A stretch of DNA of 64,000 bases from Coptis chinensis (GCA_015680905.1 CM027381.1:52580501-52644500); one strand, 5' to 3'. Shown: positions 33,151 through 45,276, numbered from the stretch's first letter. The notes: generated by a model not told the origin, from the sequence alone. Translations and numbers: made by a program.

Positions 33151-34019
33151 AACTATCAGGAATGGTGGCAGCTCTAAACCGATTCATATCGAGAGCCTCA
33201 GACAAATGCCACCCTTTCTTACAGATTCTCAAAGAGGGTGAACAGTTCTCGTGGAGCGAACAATGCCACCAAGTGTTCTCCACTCTTAAAGACTACCTGT
33301 CAACACCACTCGTTCTGGCAAAGCCAACATATGGTGAAACACTGGGGCTATACCTAGCCGTATCTGACTTCACTATCAGTTCAGTTCTCTTCAAAGAGGA
33401 AAAGGGCATAGAAAATCCGATCTACTTCACAAGCAAAACATTGCTAGCAGCGAAGAAAAACTACTCCCACCTCAAAAAAGTCGTTCTGGCATTGCTATAT
33501 TCAGCACGAAAATTCAGACCATACTTCCAGGCACACCTAATCAAAGTGCTTACCAAACTCCCATTGAAACCAACAAAACCAGCAAGACAATGCATGGGCA
33601 TGTGGGCAGAAAACATCAGTGAACATCACATTGAGTTCACACCCAGAACTTCTCAGAAAGGACAGGTAGTTGCAGATTTTCTTGCTGATTTCCCAGTTGA
33701 CGACCTGAACTGCGAACCAGAGGCCAATATCCTTTCCACTAAACCACTCGATAACTTAGTTTGGTCACTCTTTGTAGATGGAGGCAACAATCCAGGGGGA
33801 AGCAGGATCGGGGTAGTCTTAATGTCCCCAGAGGGCTTTATGGTCAAAAAGCCAATTCACATCGATTTTGCGACCTCCAACAATGAGGCCAAGTACAAAG
33901 CCCTGATCATGGGTCTCCGAATGGCATTGCAGCTGAATGTCCAAGAGATCAAGGTGTTCAGTGACTCACAATTGGTAGTTCGCTAGATCTCCAAGGAATA
34001 CGCCACCAATGAAGGTAAC
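33150..34019 (+). mobile_element. Second Tat-lineage element, 5' fragment (RT end, RNase H, second RNase H)
   Basis: Open plus frame of 274 residues at 33162-33986: MVAALNRFISRASDKCHPF (end of RT/connection), YFTSKTLLAAKKNYSHLKK (RNase H), then LFVDGGNNPGGSRIGVV and SNNEAKYKALIMGL (archaeal-type second RNase H). The element is interrupted at 34019 by another LTR element and resumes at 40698. Gag, protease and the RT core are absent on the left. Confidence 0.9.
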
Positions 34020-34631
34020 TGATCAGCTCCCAAATGTGCGTTTTATTACCCTTATATTACTGCATTATAGCTCATCTTACGTTTAATGAAAAGACAACTC
34101 ATAGCTTTTATTGCATTTTTCAGGTTATAGAGAATTTCAGGCCACTTATCATAAAAGTTGCGTCTTAGCACCTAAAGGAGCCTTAATCACGCTTACTATG
34201 AAGACTAGAAGCTGCTATGAAAAAGTGCTGAAAAAGTCAAAGTCAACGGTCAAAATTAAAAATCAAAACCCTCAACTCAGAAGACCAGAGATGGAGGAAT
34301 TAGTTTTGTTTTTCAATTCAAGTCTTTTACTTTATTGTTCTTCATTTCCTTTTATTTAAATCTTATTATTTTTCTTTGTTTGTTTCAATCAATCAAGCTT
34401 ATCATGTTGTTCTTGTTTCAATCTTCAATCAATACTTATTTCAATATTTTCATGTCATTTACATACCGAACAACTTGAGTTTTCATGTTTTTATTAGCTT
34501 AAACTAAACAAATCTTATCAAGAGTCGACATTTCTTCTTCTTAACTCTCACACTCAAACTCTAAATAATTTAGGATGAATCTCACTTCTTACAATACTCT
34601 TATGAAGTTACACACTACAATCATAGCTGTA
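34020..34631 (+). repeat. 5' LTR of the non-autonomous element
   Basis: Matches 39890-40697 at both ends but is shorter (612 against 808 bp). It shares the TTGAGTTTTCATG and CTCACTTCTTACAATACTC stretches. Confidence 0.88.
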
Positions 34632-34633
34632 AA

Positions 34634-34654
34634 TGGCGCCGCCATCATGGATTG
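34634..34654 (+). other. Primer-binding-like site
   Basis: TGGCGCCGCCATCATGGATT directly follows the LTR. The first eight bases fit the tRNA-Asp-type site common in plant Ty3/gypsy elements; the rest diverges. The relative at 46140 has TGGCGCCACTGTCATGGATT. Confidence 0.6.
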
Positions 34655-35300
34655 AAGGAGCAAGAGTGCTTGGTTGAGAATCTAAGGATGAAGCACCATT
34701 CTCATATTCCATTTCTATTTTTCTTAATTTTTTAAATATTTTGTTGTTTTTCATTACTGATTTACTTTCTTGAAAATCAGGGTTCAGGATCAACAAGCTG
34801 GAAAGGAGCTGAAGTAGTGGACAAAAGCCGACAGAAGTTTGCCGGGACCGGACGGGCGACTGCGGGCCCATGACAGCATACCAGTATCTGATTTTTTGCT
34901 AGTTTAGTTGTTTTTTTATGTATACTTGAACACCGAACCCGAATTTTGTAATAGAGTAGGATAAATCAATGGAACTTGTTTGTAATAGTTAGAGATAAAA
35001 AGAAAAACGAAAAAAATAGGTTTTTGATTGATTTTTGTGGATGAACATGAGTTGAACTTGGTTGAAGTTGAATATTTACCAAGGGATTATAGTTTTTATT
35101 GCCTTGGTAAGTTCAAATGTATGAGGCAAGTTGTGAATTATAGCTCACACACTTTGAATTAACTTGGTAATCAACACTCTAAGTCCATTTGACTCTAGTT
35201 AATCTAATATATTAGTATAGTATTAGTTTAGTTTTAAGTTTTAGGCCCTTGATGACAAAGTTGTATAAATTATCAAAAACCCAACTTGTGGGCTCTTTAA

Positions 35301-35693
35301 GTGGGTATTGGATGCCACATGGTCTTTGATGGATGTGGCATCTTTAAGTGGGATGTCACAGTTTCTCTCACATGCCTTAATGCATCTTTACCCATGAATG
35401 AGAAAACTTCGGCAGAAGAAACTCAAGAGCATGTATTGGACTCGACACACATGGAAAATGGCATTGAGAAAATTTATGAAGATCTAGGCAGAGAGGACAA
35501 AGAAAATGAAGTGCTTGGAAAAGAGGGAAGAAAATCCATGGTGGAAAGTGGATTTCAATTTAGTTTGGCCGTTAAAGACTTATCGATGGAACAAATTTGT
35601 GACATCCTTACTATTGCAGATGTGAACCACAATCTTGTGGAAATGCCAAAACTAAATGAAACCAATTTAAAGAAACCTCAAATTTGCACTTAA
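35301..35693 (+). other. Open frame of unknown function inside the non-autonomous element
   Basis: A 130-residue plus frame, acidic in the middle (EKTSAEETQEHVLDSTHMEN, REDKENEVLGKEGRK) and hydrophobic-polar at the end. No family recognised. It lies between the leader and the inverted LTR and may be a chance frame or a remnant of a captured or gag-like segment. Confidence 0.3.
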
Positions 35694-35773
35694 GCCAATT
35701 GCCTTTACGATCATTCATAATTTTTTAAATCTTCCCAGTAAAAAGACTTTACCCAATAAACAAACACAATAGT

Positions 35774-36538
35774 TGAAGCTTTAGTAGTGGTGGAATTATA
35801 TTATACTTCAAAAGAGTTTTGTTTTAGAAGTTAAGGTTCATCCTAAATTGTTTGGAGTTTGAATGAGGGAGATATGAAGAAAAAAGGTAGACTTTTGTAG
35901 GATTAGAATAGCTAACGAACTCGAAAGCTTTGATTGTTGTATTGAAATAACTTGAAAACATAAAAGGGGAAGATTGATTAAAACATTGAAATGAAAGTAA
36001 GCAACAAGATTGAAGATTGAAACAAAAAACAAGTAACAAGTTGATTGAAATAAAGAAAAAGAAATAACAAGTTGATTGAAATAAAATAAAACAACAAGAA
36101 ATTAAAAACATGAATTGAAATACAAGACAAGAAAATAAACAAACCAAATAGTTTGGATCTTAAGACAATGGATGAGTTCTCTCTCCCTTGCTTTTTGTTT
36201 AGTGAAATATAGACCAAAAGCAAAGTTTTCAAAACTCCATACTTGCTAAAAGTGTATGATACTACGTTCAGGCACTTCTAGTATTAACAAGAATAAAACT
36301 TACTCACGTAGTTGACTTTGACTTTTTTAACATTTTTCCATAGTAGCTACTGGTCTTCATAATAAGCGTGATTAATACTCCTTTCAGTGCTAAGACGTAG
36401 CTTTTATGATAAGTGGTCTGAAATACTCCTTAACCTGAAAAAGGCAGCAAAAGCTATGAGTTGTCTTTTCGTTAAGCCTAAAATGGACTGTAATGCAGCA
36501 ATATACGCGTAATAAAACGCATATTTGGGAGCTGATCA
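35774..36538 (-). mobile_element. Solo LTR in inverted orientation inside the non-autonomous element
   Basis: Reverse complement of the TGATCAGCTCCC LTR family: on minus it begins TGATCAGCTCCCAAATATGC at 36538 and ends AGCTTCA at 35774. Flanks read ATAGT (35769-35773) and AGAGT (36539-36543), a plausible target duplication with one mismatch. No internal sequence is attached, so it probably arose by LTR-LTR recombination. Confidence 0.75.
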
Positions 36539-39500
36539 AGAGTCCATCATTTCAGTAGTCGAGAAACCTGGTATGTCCTATCTCCCATCATTTAAGCCTC
36601 ATGAAGGACAACTACTACCAACCACTCACTCTTTTGGACAATTCAACTATGAAGGGTTATTGCATAAGTTCCATGATGGGTTACACAAGCATCATATTAC
36701 CATTCTGCATCTTACACTCCAAATGCATCATTTCATTCTGTTTGGGGGTGTATGCTTTTATATGTTTTTCTGTAAAAATCTCCAACTGTTTAGGTTATTA
36801 GTATATAGTTAACATCATATCATCCATCTTATGCATAGTCTTGGGAAATCTTACTTAAAATGACCCCACGTATAGTTTTGAATATATGACTATAAAAGAT
36901 TCATGTTATGCTTTCTTGATGCATCCTTAAGGTAACAAGACCACTCCACTCGGAGTGTGTGGTTGTATGTTCCAGAGCCTTAGTCCACGTATATCTCGCA
37001 CTTTCTTCATAAAACACTTTTTACTCGTCGTTTGAGTAAGTGTGAGCCTATGGAGTGAGTATACAATTTTTCGTTTTTTTATTTTACATTTCTTTTTCAA
37101 AAATAGTTGTTTTTCTCCGTCCTCATAATAGATGATTCTTGATACATCAATAGTTATGTGATTTTTCCAAAACAAAATGGGCAATTCATTCCACATAGAC
37201 CAACCCTTAAAAATACGCAATCTCCATTCTTCTAAAGGCGGTTTGAGGATCAGTTATGTGTTACTAAGGGTCGTCTATATCACCATGCACTTTCTGTCTC
37301 AGCTTAAACCATATAGATGATACCAATTGTCCCTTGCTCACCAACATATCATCACGTCAACTATCAAATACATTCAGACAAGGACAGGGTACCCACAACA
37401 ATTAGAATAGAGTATTGGTTCCCATCCCATTTTAACCAGAAATCCACCAAAGAGACCTAGTTCCACCACCCACTAGTGTCCAATCAGCTAAACCATTCCA
37501 TTTTTTCTTGCATAGTAAAACCCCCAACACACATAACTGAAGCCACAGTTCGACTGGATTGGGTTCAACAAAGAGCCGACACGAAAGTTGCCTGAGATTA
37601 CCTATTATGATTTGTTTTCAAAAGCTTAGGGTTTAGAATCGCAACTTTTTGAGTACGAGTATCTTAAAACATCTCTCTATAGTTTTCAAAACTAGAGGAT
37701 ACAAAAATGAAAATTATACGCCCCGAAGTAACCAAAATGATATCGGATCAACGTCTAATTTTATCTTCTTGTCAAAACCTCTATATGGTTAGAGATACCT
37801 TTAGATTGAGAAAAACAATTACTCTTAAAAAAAAATCATGCTTTTTATTTCTTCAATCGTACTTTTTAATTCTTCAATCGTAGTCTAATCATAATCATAA
37901 CAATTACATACTTTTTATTTCTTCAATCGTAGTCTAATCATAATCATGCATGCATATTAGATTTTCTGCATTTCATATATTTTTTCAAAAATATAAAAAC
38001 CCAAAAAGATTTCATAGTAGAATAATCTCTATTATAATAAACCATGTATTTCTCGTTCTATATCAAACAACCCACGCCCCAAACTTATTTGGGGGTGGCG
38101 TATTTTCATCATGAATAACATAATCAGGTGTATCGCCATTTTTGCTCATGTTTCTATGGTAATCTCTTTCCTTATCTCTTCATACTTTGAGGACAAAGAA
38201 TAGTTCTATTTGGGGGTGGTATAGTAACATTTTGCAAAAACAATGCATTTTCTATATAGTAAATATAATAGTATAGTTCTTCCTTTCTAAAAATTTTTTC
38301 GAAAAAGACCAAATTTTTTTTTTGTTTACTATTAAAAAGTCTTGTTTCCTTTTTCTATAATGAATAAAAAGTTTAGAAGTCTCATTATAGCAATAGAGTA
38401 AAGATTCATTCTTCGTATTTAGACTAATATACGTACAATAGTTTTTGCGTCTTTTCAGGAATGGAATGCATTAGCAGTTGTTTGTATATAGCAGTGAATT
38501 TCCGAAGCCAAGGTTAGAACAATTACATTCCATATCCTATGAGAATCTAGCCAAAAGCCTCATCTGAATGATTATTGAGTGATAACACAAAGGATGTCCG
38601 GATAGAAAGACCACACGTACCCAGTCCACTTGCTTGATCACCACGCCATATCCTATAAGAGAATTTAGACCCTTTTTAGATTGATATAGCCAAATAAACA
38701 TTAAAAACCCAAAAAGATAGTTTTCCTGTAATTACCCCTCTTGATCCTTCACCCTTTTCTAAAAGCCTTTTTTTTATTCTTCACCAAAAATTCCTAACCC
38801 GTTACAACACACAATAAAAATCTTACCCAGTTGACAAGTTGAGAACTGGATGGATATCGGAAAAAAAAAAAAAACACCTTGTACAAAAACAGAACAGTTA
38901 TTTGCTTCGAAAAGAAAATAATGAGAATAAAAGAAAGACATATCAAAAACCAAAACTCCAAAAAAAAAAAAAAAAAAAATCAATCAATCAAAGGAGTCAA
39001 AAAAATCGAATCTCCTAAAAGTTCAAAATCAAAAGGAAAACGATATCAAAAACAAAAAGAAACAAAAGCAAAGTTAGAACTCCCAAAAATTCAAAATCAT
39101 ATGGAGTCACAAAGCCAAAGGGCTAAAAGAATGTATCACAATTCGGAAGCAAAAGAACAAAGCGAGGTTATTCTCTGGTTACAAGTATCTTGAAGGCCCA
39201 GTTTCTCTACTTATAAGATTTTGTTTTTCCATTCCTTTTTCTTTCTAAACCATCACCCTAGCCCCGCGCCGTAACTCATAATAAAATACCTCTAGCTCGA
39301 TTAGGAATAAGATGGTGTGATAGTAAGTGACAAGCGTGATCAATCGACCCCGGTTTCTTTGGACGTCATTTAAGTATGCGAGAAATATAAGTGCTTGATG
39401 CTCTTGAGAGAATGAACCTTGAGTGAATCTATTAGAGAGTTGTGATTGCAACACACCCCTGTAATAACCCACCTTTAGGACACTCTCCAAAAGTCTCGGA

Positions 39501-39889
39501 AACAACTCTGCTTTTGCATTTCATTGCTCATATTTTGCACATTTATCTTTAGATGATTAAATTACTATACATATGTTATTATAAGTTCAAATGAGCTTGT
39601 CCATATTCTCCACTAATGAGAGATATGAACTTTTGAGAATAAATAAGGAAACAAGACCCTTTGTACTAAATAGAAGAAGTTTGTGAGTACCTTCACTGAA
39701 AAACTCTCACAATGCTTAAAGCTCGCCCACTAAGGAATTCCTAGTGGTTTAAGGCTTTATTGTATATGGTCAATGCAATCGTACTCTGCGGAACGAGATT
39801 AGTATAACTTATAATAAATCACTCATTTGTGATCTTAGTTTTTTCTCTCATCCTTGCTTGAGGACAAGCAAGATGCTATTTGGGGGTGG
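36539..39889 (+). other. Non-coding interior of the non-autonomous element
   Basis: AT-rich. Holds an Athila-like 3' module (36940-37080), repeated TTTGGGGGTGG strings (near 38087 and 38212), a CTTCAATCGTA duplication (37851-37940), an A-rich block (38865-39075) and the CTAGTGGTTTAAGGC/TGCTTGAGGACAAGC stretch shared in inverse with 11900-12060. No gag, RT or integrase frame was recognised over 3.3 kb. Confidence 0.7.
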
Positions 39890-40697
39890 CGATCAGCTCC
39901 CAAATGTGCATTTTATTACCCTTATATTACTGCATTACAACACGTTTTACGTTTAATGAAAAGATTACTCATAACTTTTATTGCCTTTTTCAGGTTACAG
40001 AGAATTTCAGACCACTTATCATAAAAGTTGCATCTTAGCACCTAAAGGAGCATTAATCACGTTTATTATGAAGACCAGAAGCTGCTATGAAAAAGTGTTA
40101 AAAAAGTCAAAGTCAAAAGTCAAAGCCCTCAACTCAAAAGACCAAAGATGGAGGCCCTTATTTGAAAATATGGCATTCTCAAAAACCAACCTTGGTCAAG
40201 AATAAATCAAAAAACAAAAGAAAAAGCAAAAGCAAAAGTGAAGTGGGAGGTGTCTCAAAAGTGATGGAGGAGGGCAAATCAGTAAAAGGCAAAAGTAGGA
40301 TCTAAAAGTTAGGGAGAGAGAAGGCATCCATTATTTTAGGGTCCAAAACATTTGCTTTATAGGAATTAGTCTTGTTTTTCAATTCAAGTCTTTTACTTTA
40401 TTGTTCTTCATTTCTTTTTATTTAAATCTTGTTATTTTGCTTTGTTTGTTTCAATCAATCAATTTTATATTGTTGTTCTTGTTTCAATCTTCAATCAATA
40501 CTTATTTCAATGTTTTCATGTCATTTACATACCAAACAATTTGAGTTTTCATGTTTCCATTAGCTTAAACTAAACAAATCTTACCAAGAGTCTACCTTTC
40601 TTCTTTTTAACTCCCACACTCAAACTCTAAACAATTTAAGATGAATCTCACTTCTTACAATACTCTTTTGAAGTTACACACCACAATCACAGCTTCA
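39890..40697 (+). repeat. 3' LTR of the non-autonomous element
   Basis: 808 bp, preceded by TTTGGGGGTGG and followed by the GTAAC target duplication. Clearly similar to 34020-34631 and more distantly to 45277-46137. Confidence 0.88.
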
Positions 40698-42269
40698 GTA
40701 ACCTCTCTAAATACCTTCAAATTGTGCATCAAATTCTTCCTTCTTTCAAGAAAGCATCCATTCACCATTTCCTATGGGAAGAGAATCGTCACGCTGACAG
40801 TTTAGCTTACCTCGCTACCCAAACACCGAACTGCGACCCCAGACAATTACTCATCGAAATAATTGACCAATCTGCTTACCAAACAGAGCACGTCCTAGAG
40901 GTTAGCGACCTATGCCCACTCTCAGATGACCAAATTAGTCAAACATGGATGCAACCTATCATAGATTACATCCAACAAGGAAAAGCACCCCTATATCACA
41001 ACAAGGCCAGACAAGTCCAGTACCATGCAGGTCGTTACTGCCTGGTCAACAACAAGCTTTTTAGAAAGTCCGCTGGAAAGCCCCATCTGAGATGCATAAC
41101 CACAAAATAGGGTTAGATGGTTTTCACAGAAATCCACAAGGGAGACTGTGGAAATCACGCTGGAGGTCGCTCTTTCGCACACAAAGCTATCTCACAAGGA
41201 TACTTTTGGCCACCAATGCAGATCAATGCCAAGAAGTACGTACTGAGATGCATCAAATGCCAGACATTTGGTCATAACATCATTCAGCCAACTCACGAGT
41301 TAATCAACATTTCTAGCCCATGGCCATTTCATATGTAGGGCTTAGATATTATGGGCCAATTCATCCCATAGAAAAGCACAGGCTTTCGATTCGTCTTGGC
41401 TGCAACTGACTACTTCACCAAATGGGTAGAAGCGAACCCCTTAGCTCATGTCAAATAGCCCAATGTTAGAAACTTTACATGGACCAACCTAATCACTAGG
41501 TTCGATCTACCACACATGCTGGTCATGGACAATGGCTCCCAATTCATAGGCAAAACAGTCAAGGAGTTTTTGGAAAAATGGAAGATCGTCCAAGCGTTCT
41601 CCACTCCTAAGTACGCTCAAAGAAATTGTCAAGCAGAGGCAAGCAACAAGGCAATCTTGGAAAACCTTAAGAAAAAGATTGAAAAGAACAAAAGCCAATG
41701 GCCCATGCAGTTGGACAACATTTTATGGGCTTACAAAACTTCAGCTCGCTCTAGTACGGGTGAGTCACCGTTCTCACTGTGTTACGGTATTGAAGTCGTT
41801 ATCCCTTCCGAACTGATAGTTACAACGACTCGATCTGAGATTGTCGAATCTAGTTATAATGACTTTATCCTTGCACAATAAGTCAACCTGCTCGAGGAAC
41901 GCCGCGACCTAGCAGCCATTTGAGTGGCCTCCTACCAGTTGACTTTTAAGAAGTCATACAACAAACGAGTTAACCCTCAAAGTTTCCAACCTAGTGTGTG
42001 ACCTAGTCTTAAAAAAGACTAATGAAGACTCAAAATTGTCACCAACATGGGAAGGCCCTTACATAATAGAGCGCGCGAGTCATCGGAAATGGAGCATACT
42101 GGATCAAGACTCAGGACGGTCAGCCATTGTAGTGTCTTTGGAATACTTATTTGTTGAAAATGTTTTATCAATAGATGATTTTACTTACTTAAGTTCTTAT
42201 TCTTATCACTATTACTGTGCCTTATTTGTATCAATACATAGCAGTCTCTTAAGTTCAAAACAAGATTGA
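40698..42269 (+). pseudogene. Second Tat element, end of RNase H and integrase
   Basis: Continues the element split at 34019. The second RNase H end has FLWEENRHADSLAYLA (about 40760). The integrase zinc-finger region has GDCGNHAGGRSFAHK, SQGYFWPP and CIKCQTFG (about 41140-41270). The catalytic core has VMDNGSQFIGK (41524) and ANPLAH, and the tail reads KLSPTWEGPYIIERA (about 42035). In the family these domains finish reverse transcription and insert the cDNA. Several breaks; fossil. Confidence 0.88.
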
Positions 42270-42680
42270 CAACTCGCTCACTAGAGCAGAACGCTTGCTG
42301 AAATAGAACACTCACCAGAGCATCAGACTCATTCGAGTCCTAGCACTCACTAGAGCATCCGATTCAATTGAGTCCCAATGCTCACTCGAGTTCCAAAAGC
42401 TACATAGCGCTACCACTTCTCACTAGTTGAGGACCTATATTTCTAGGGTTAACTCAGTGCAGAACGCTCACTTGAGCATCCCGCTCACTCTAGCTCCAAG
42501 GTTACATAGCCCACCACTTCTCACTAGTTAAGGACCTATGCTTCTAGGATCAACTCAGTGCAGAATGCTCACTAGAGCATCAGACTCACTCAAGTCCCAA
42601 GCTCACTAAAGCATCCTTCTCACCAGAGCAGCATGCTCTCTTGAGCAACAATGATACTTTGACCTACAATAGCTCACCAA
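42270..42680 (+). repeat. GCTCACTAGAGCATC repeat block in the Tat 3' untranslated region
   Basis: Short units such as GCTCACTAGAGCATC and ACTCACTCAAGTCCCAA recur more than ten times. They are embedded in a longer ~135-bp repeated module that contains CACTTCTCACTAGTTGAGGA and TTCTAGGGTTAACTCAGTGC (first near 42415, again near 42510). Tandem repeats in the 3' untranslated region are a known feature of Tat-lineage elements. Confidence 0.85.
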
Positions 42681-43199
42681 GTTTAGGACCCAAGATCCCA
42701 ACTGGTCCTAAACAATAGCTACAAAGCTCCTTAGAGCCACAATCTTCTTAGATTTAACAAACATACACCTCTAAGTTCAACTCAAGGTTGGATATCAAAA
42801 CAACAAGCAGTTGCATGCAAAATAGAATAAAAGGAAGAAAGCAAATAAGCATACATTTTATAAAAGCAAAATATGAACTGCCTGAACATACTCAGGACCC
42901 CAGTTTATAAACTAATCGAGTTGCTGGGACATCCCAGAAAATCAACTCGGTTAGAACGCAAACATAACCAACTCGATTAGAACTTCCTAGAACATTCTAG
43001 GAAATCAATTCATCCAAGTATCAAAACTAAAAGTGAATAATAAATCGAACTGCCCAGGTCGCCTCAGGTTACCAGCTCTTAATGTATCTGGCCCACACCA
43101 CAACCATATTAAAGCTAACTGCCCGGGCAAACCTAGGAAACCAGCTCTATTGTATCACACCCACTTTCCAGAAAAAGCATAAACTACCAAGAGAAACAA

Positions 43200-44323
43200 T
43201 AAAAAATGTCACAACCCTCAAGAAGAAGAAGAAATCAGATAACATGGTTTAAAGCTTCAGTCTGCAGAGGATCTAAGTCGCCAGGTGCAGCAGTCTTAAC
43301 ATCAACAGGAAGAACGGCAACAAGAGTCTCTAGGATGTTGGAAACCTATTCAAGCCGCTCAGCAGGAATAGCAACACTAGCAGATGGAGCATTACTAGCA
43401 TCTCCAGGTACGTTAATCACATTTGTACCTCGAGCCCCACTTTCATGCTCTTCTTTCAGTTGAAAGTACATCTGCTCCACTTCGTCATAGTCTTGACCCA
43501 AAGTGTCATAAGCTTGCTGAGCTCTCTGAGCAACCCTTTTGCATGTCTTGGCATACTCTGTAACAGTAGCCAGCTTCTCTTTCAGCTCTTCCACAAAGTT
43601 GCCCAGTGCCATCTTCTCCAAAATGACACCATTATACATTTTCTTAAGCTTCTCTAGTTCCGTCTTCTCTGCATCCTAAACGACCTGAACATTAGCCAGT
43701 TCTTCTTTCACCTTCTCCAACTCGCCCTTCTCACCCTCGATGATTTTCACCATTTGCTTCAATTTTTGGTACCCAGCGAGCAACTACATGTGAAACATCA
43801 ATGTTAGTCCCAGTTATAAGGCAGAAAAGAAAGAACAAAGAGGCTCACTGCTTCCCAAGCAATGGGCCATGTCCATCGTCCTCAGGTTCTCATTCAAATC
43901 TTTAGTGTCCAGCTCTTTCCTGTCACCATCCAACATAACTCCATCTTGAATACTACTAGCAATGGGTGCCGACTTGAAGCTGCAATCTGACCTATTAACC
44001 GCATGCTTCCTCCCCGTCTTCTCACTAATATAGACAAGGTTTCGATCCAAGTCATCACCCCTGCTCCTCACAGAGGTCGTCTTACCACCATCCTTGGTAG
44101 CGACTTTCCCCTTACCACCCATATCAGCTGAACTCATACCTTTTTCAAAATTTTCGAGATCGAGCCCACTAAGGTCGAATTGCTGCATCGACCTTGAACT
44201 CTGACCTCCCTTGCCACCAGATCGCTCTTGCGCCATACCACCACTACCACCCACAGAGCGGTCAACGATCCTAGCCAGCTTGGTAACCTTAGAGTCCGGT
44301 GTACCACTTTTCTCTTTACCGAG
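43200..44323 (-). pseudogene. Antisense reading frames in the Tat 3' region (coiled-coil protein)
   Basis: Two minus-strand open stretches opposite to the element's own direction. 44254-43814 starts MGGSGGMAQERSGGKGG and is Gly/Ser/Lys-rich. 43639-43346, with coding-like sequence upstream from about 43780, reads ALGNFVEELKEKLATVTEYA, then QQAYDTLGQDYDEVEQMYF, with heptad spacing typical of a long coiled coil. Between them a GTGAGCC donor (about 43842) and a TTTCACATGTAG acceptor (about 43787) suggest an intron. Antisense extra ORFs are known in some Tat elements (for example Grande). Function unknown. Confidence 0.6.
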
Positions 44324-45276
44324 TGATAAGAACCCAAAATTGTAATATTAAACCCCATAGAGACATAGCAATTCGGTTAATGATGTGTTTAATAAGCATG
44401 AAATAATAAGATTTTCGTACTTTTGTAGGTTTTTGCAGTTAACGTGAAAATAATGGTTAAACCTGTATTAAACTGTGAAAATAATGGTTAAACCTGCATT
44501 AAACCATGGGAATAGTATATATAGCTGAAGTCTTCCTAATCAAACCATGTGAAGCTCAACAAAGCCAGATTAAAGCCTGGGGACTCAAACAGGACAGAAT
44601 CAAGTCAGAACGGGATTACGTGCAGAAAAGCAACAAACTTCCAAAGCTCATAGCTCTTGAACATGGACTCTAATTTTGGTGAGTAAGCTACCCAAACAAT
44701 TAGTACGACATGCTCTACCTCAGGCCAGATTTTACGGAAATCGACTTGCAGACCTACCACTGGGCACAACACGTGGACCCACTCTGCGGGCCCATAAAAA
44801 GGGATGAGTCATCAATCATGGAGCAAGTTAAGACAAAAGTGCCAAATTATTGGCACAAATTGACACCTTGCATGTACTAATTACCTTGACTAGACTTTTT
44901 GTGCCAAATAGTGTTTAATTTTGGCTTTGTATGATTTGGAGATAAGATGGAATTAAATGTGAGTAAATGGTGGGAGGTGGTTTAACGTGGGAAATGAGAG
45001 AATGCTCTCATATGTATTGAATTTGGAATTGGGAGAATTCATTCTCATTCATGCGTGTTTTATTGTTAGGAAAAAACTTTAAGTTATTTTGAATAGTGTT
45101 AATGGAGTCACTTGTTTTCTTCTAAATAAAAATCAGCATTTTCTTTAGGTAAAATCAGTTCTTTCCATTATTCTTCTTCTTCTTCCATTCTTCAATTATC
45201 ATAGCATAATTTAGCATATCTTTTCAATCCCATGATTATGAGCTAAAACCCTCCAAGGTGGAGGGTTAATGATGTT
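44324..45276 (+). repeat. Left part of an Athila-family LTR, interrupted at 45277
   Basis: Begins TGATAAGAACCCAAAATTGT, closely like the Athila LTR start TGATAAGAGCCCAAAACTGT at 54186. It carries the AGCTAAAACCCTCCA/GGAGGGTTAATGATG module found in the Athila LTRs. The adjacent Tat 3' region lacks a polypurine junction here, so this is probably an independent insertion. It includes a 31-bp tandem duplication (44444-44474 and 44475-44505). The next LTR element starts inside it. Confidence 0.7.

Larger units (their letters stand above)
34020..40697 (+). mobile_element. Athila-related, apparently non-autonomous LTR element inserted in the Tat element
   Basis: Starts TGATCAGCTCCCAAATGTGC and ends ...CAGCTTCA, with the 5-bp target duplication GTAAC at 34015-34019 and 40698-40702. 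LTRs are 34020-34631 and 39890-40697. A TGGCGCC primer-binding-like site follows the 5' LTR (34634) and a TTTGGGGGTGGC polypurine junction precedes the 3' LTR. The 5.2-kb interior shows no gag-pol frames but keeps Athila-like untranslated modules (GGAGTGTGTGG at about 36952; GGACAAGCAAGATG near 39862). It fits a large non-autonomous derivative mobilised by Athila proteins (inference). Confidence 0.88.

Noticed and set aside
38879-39193. Lys-rich open frame
   Set aside because: It arises from A-rich low-complexity sequence in the non-autonomous element and has no recognisable domain.
42270-42680. CRISPR-like array
   Set aside because: Units are contiguous or irregular without unique equal-length spacers, the host is a plant, and the block sits in a retrotransposon 3' region.
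44324-45276. 3' LTR of the second Tat element
   Set aside because: No polypurine tract precedes it, the antisense coding traces run right up to it, and its start and internal modules match the Athila LTRs.
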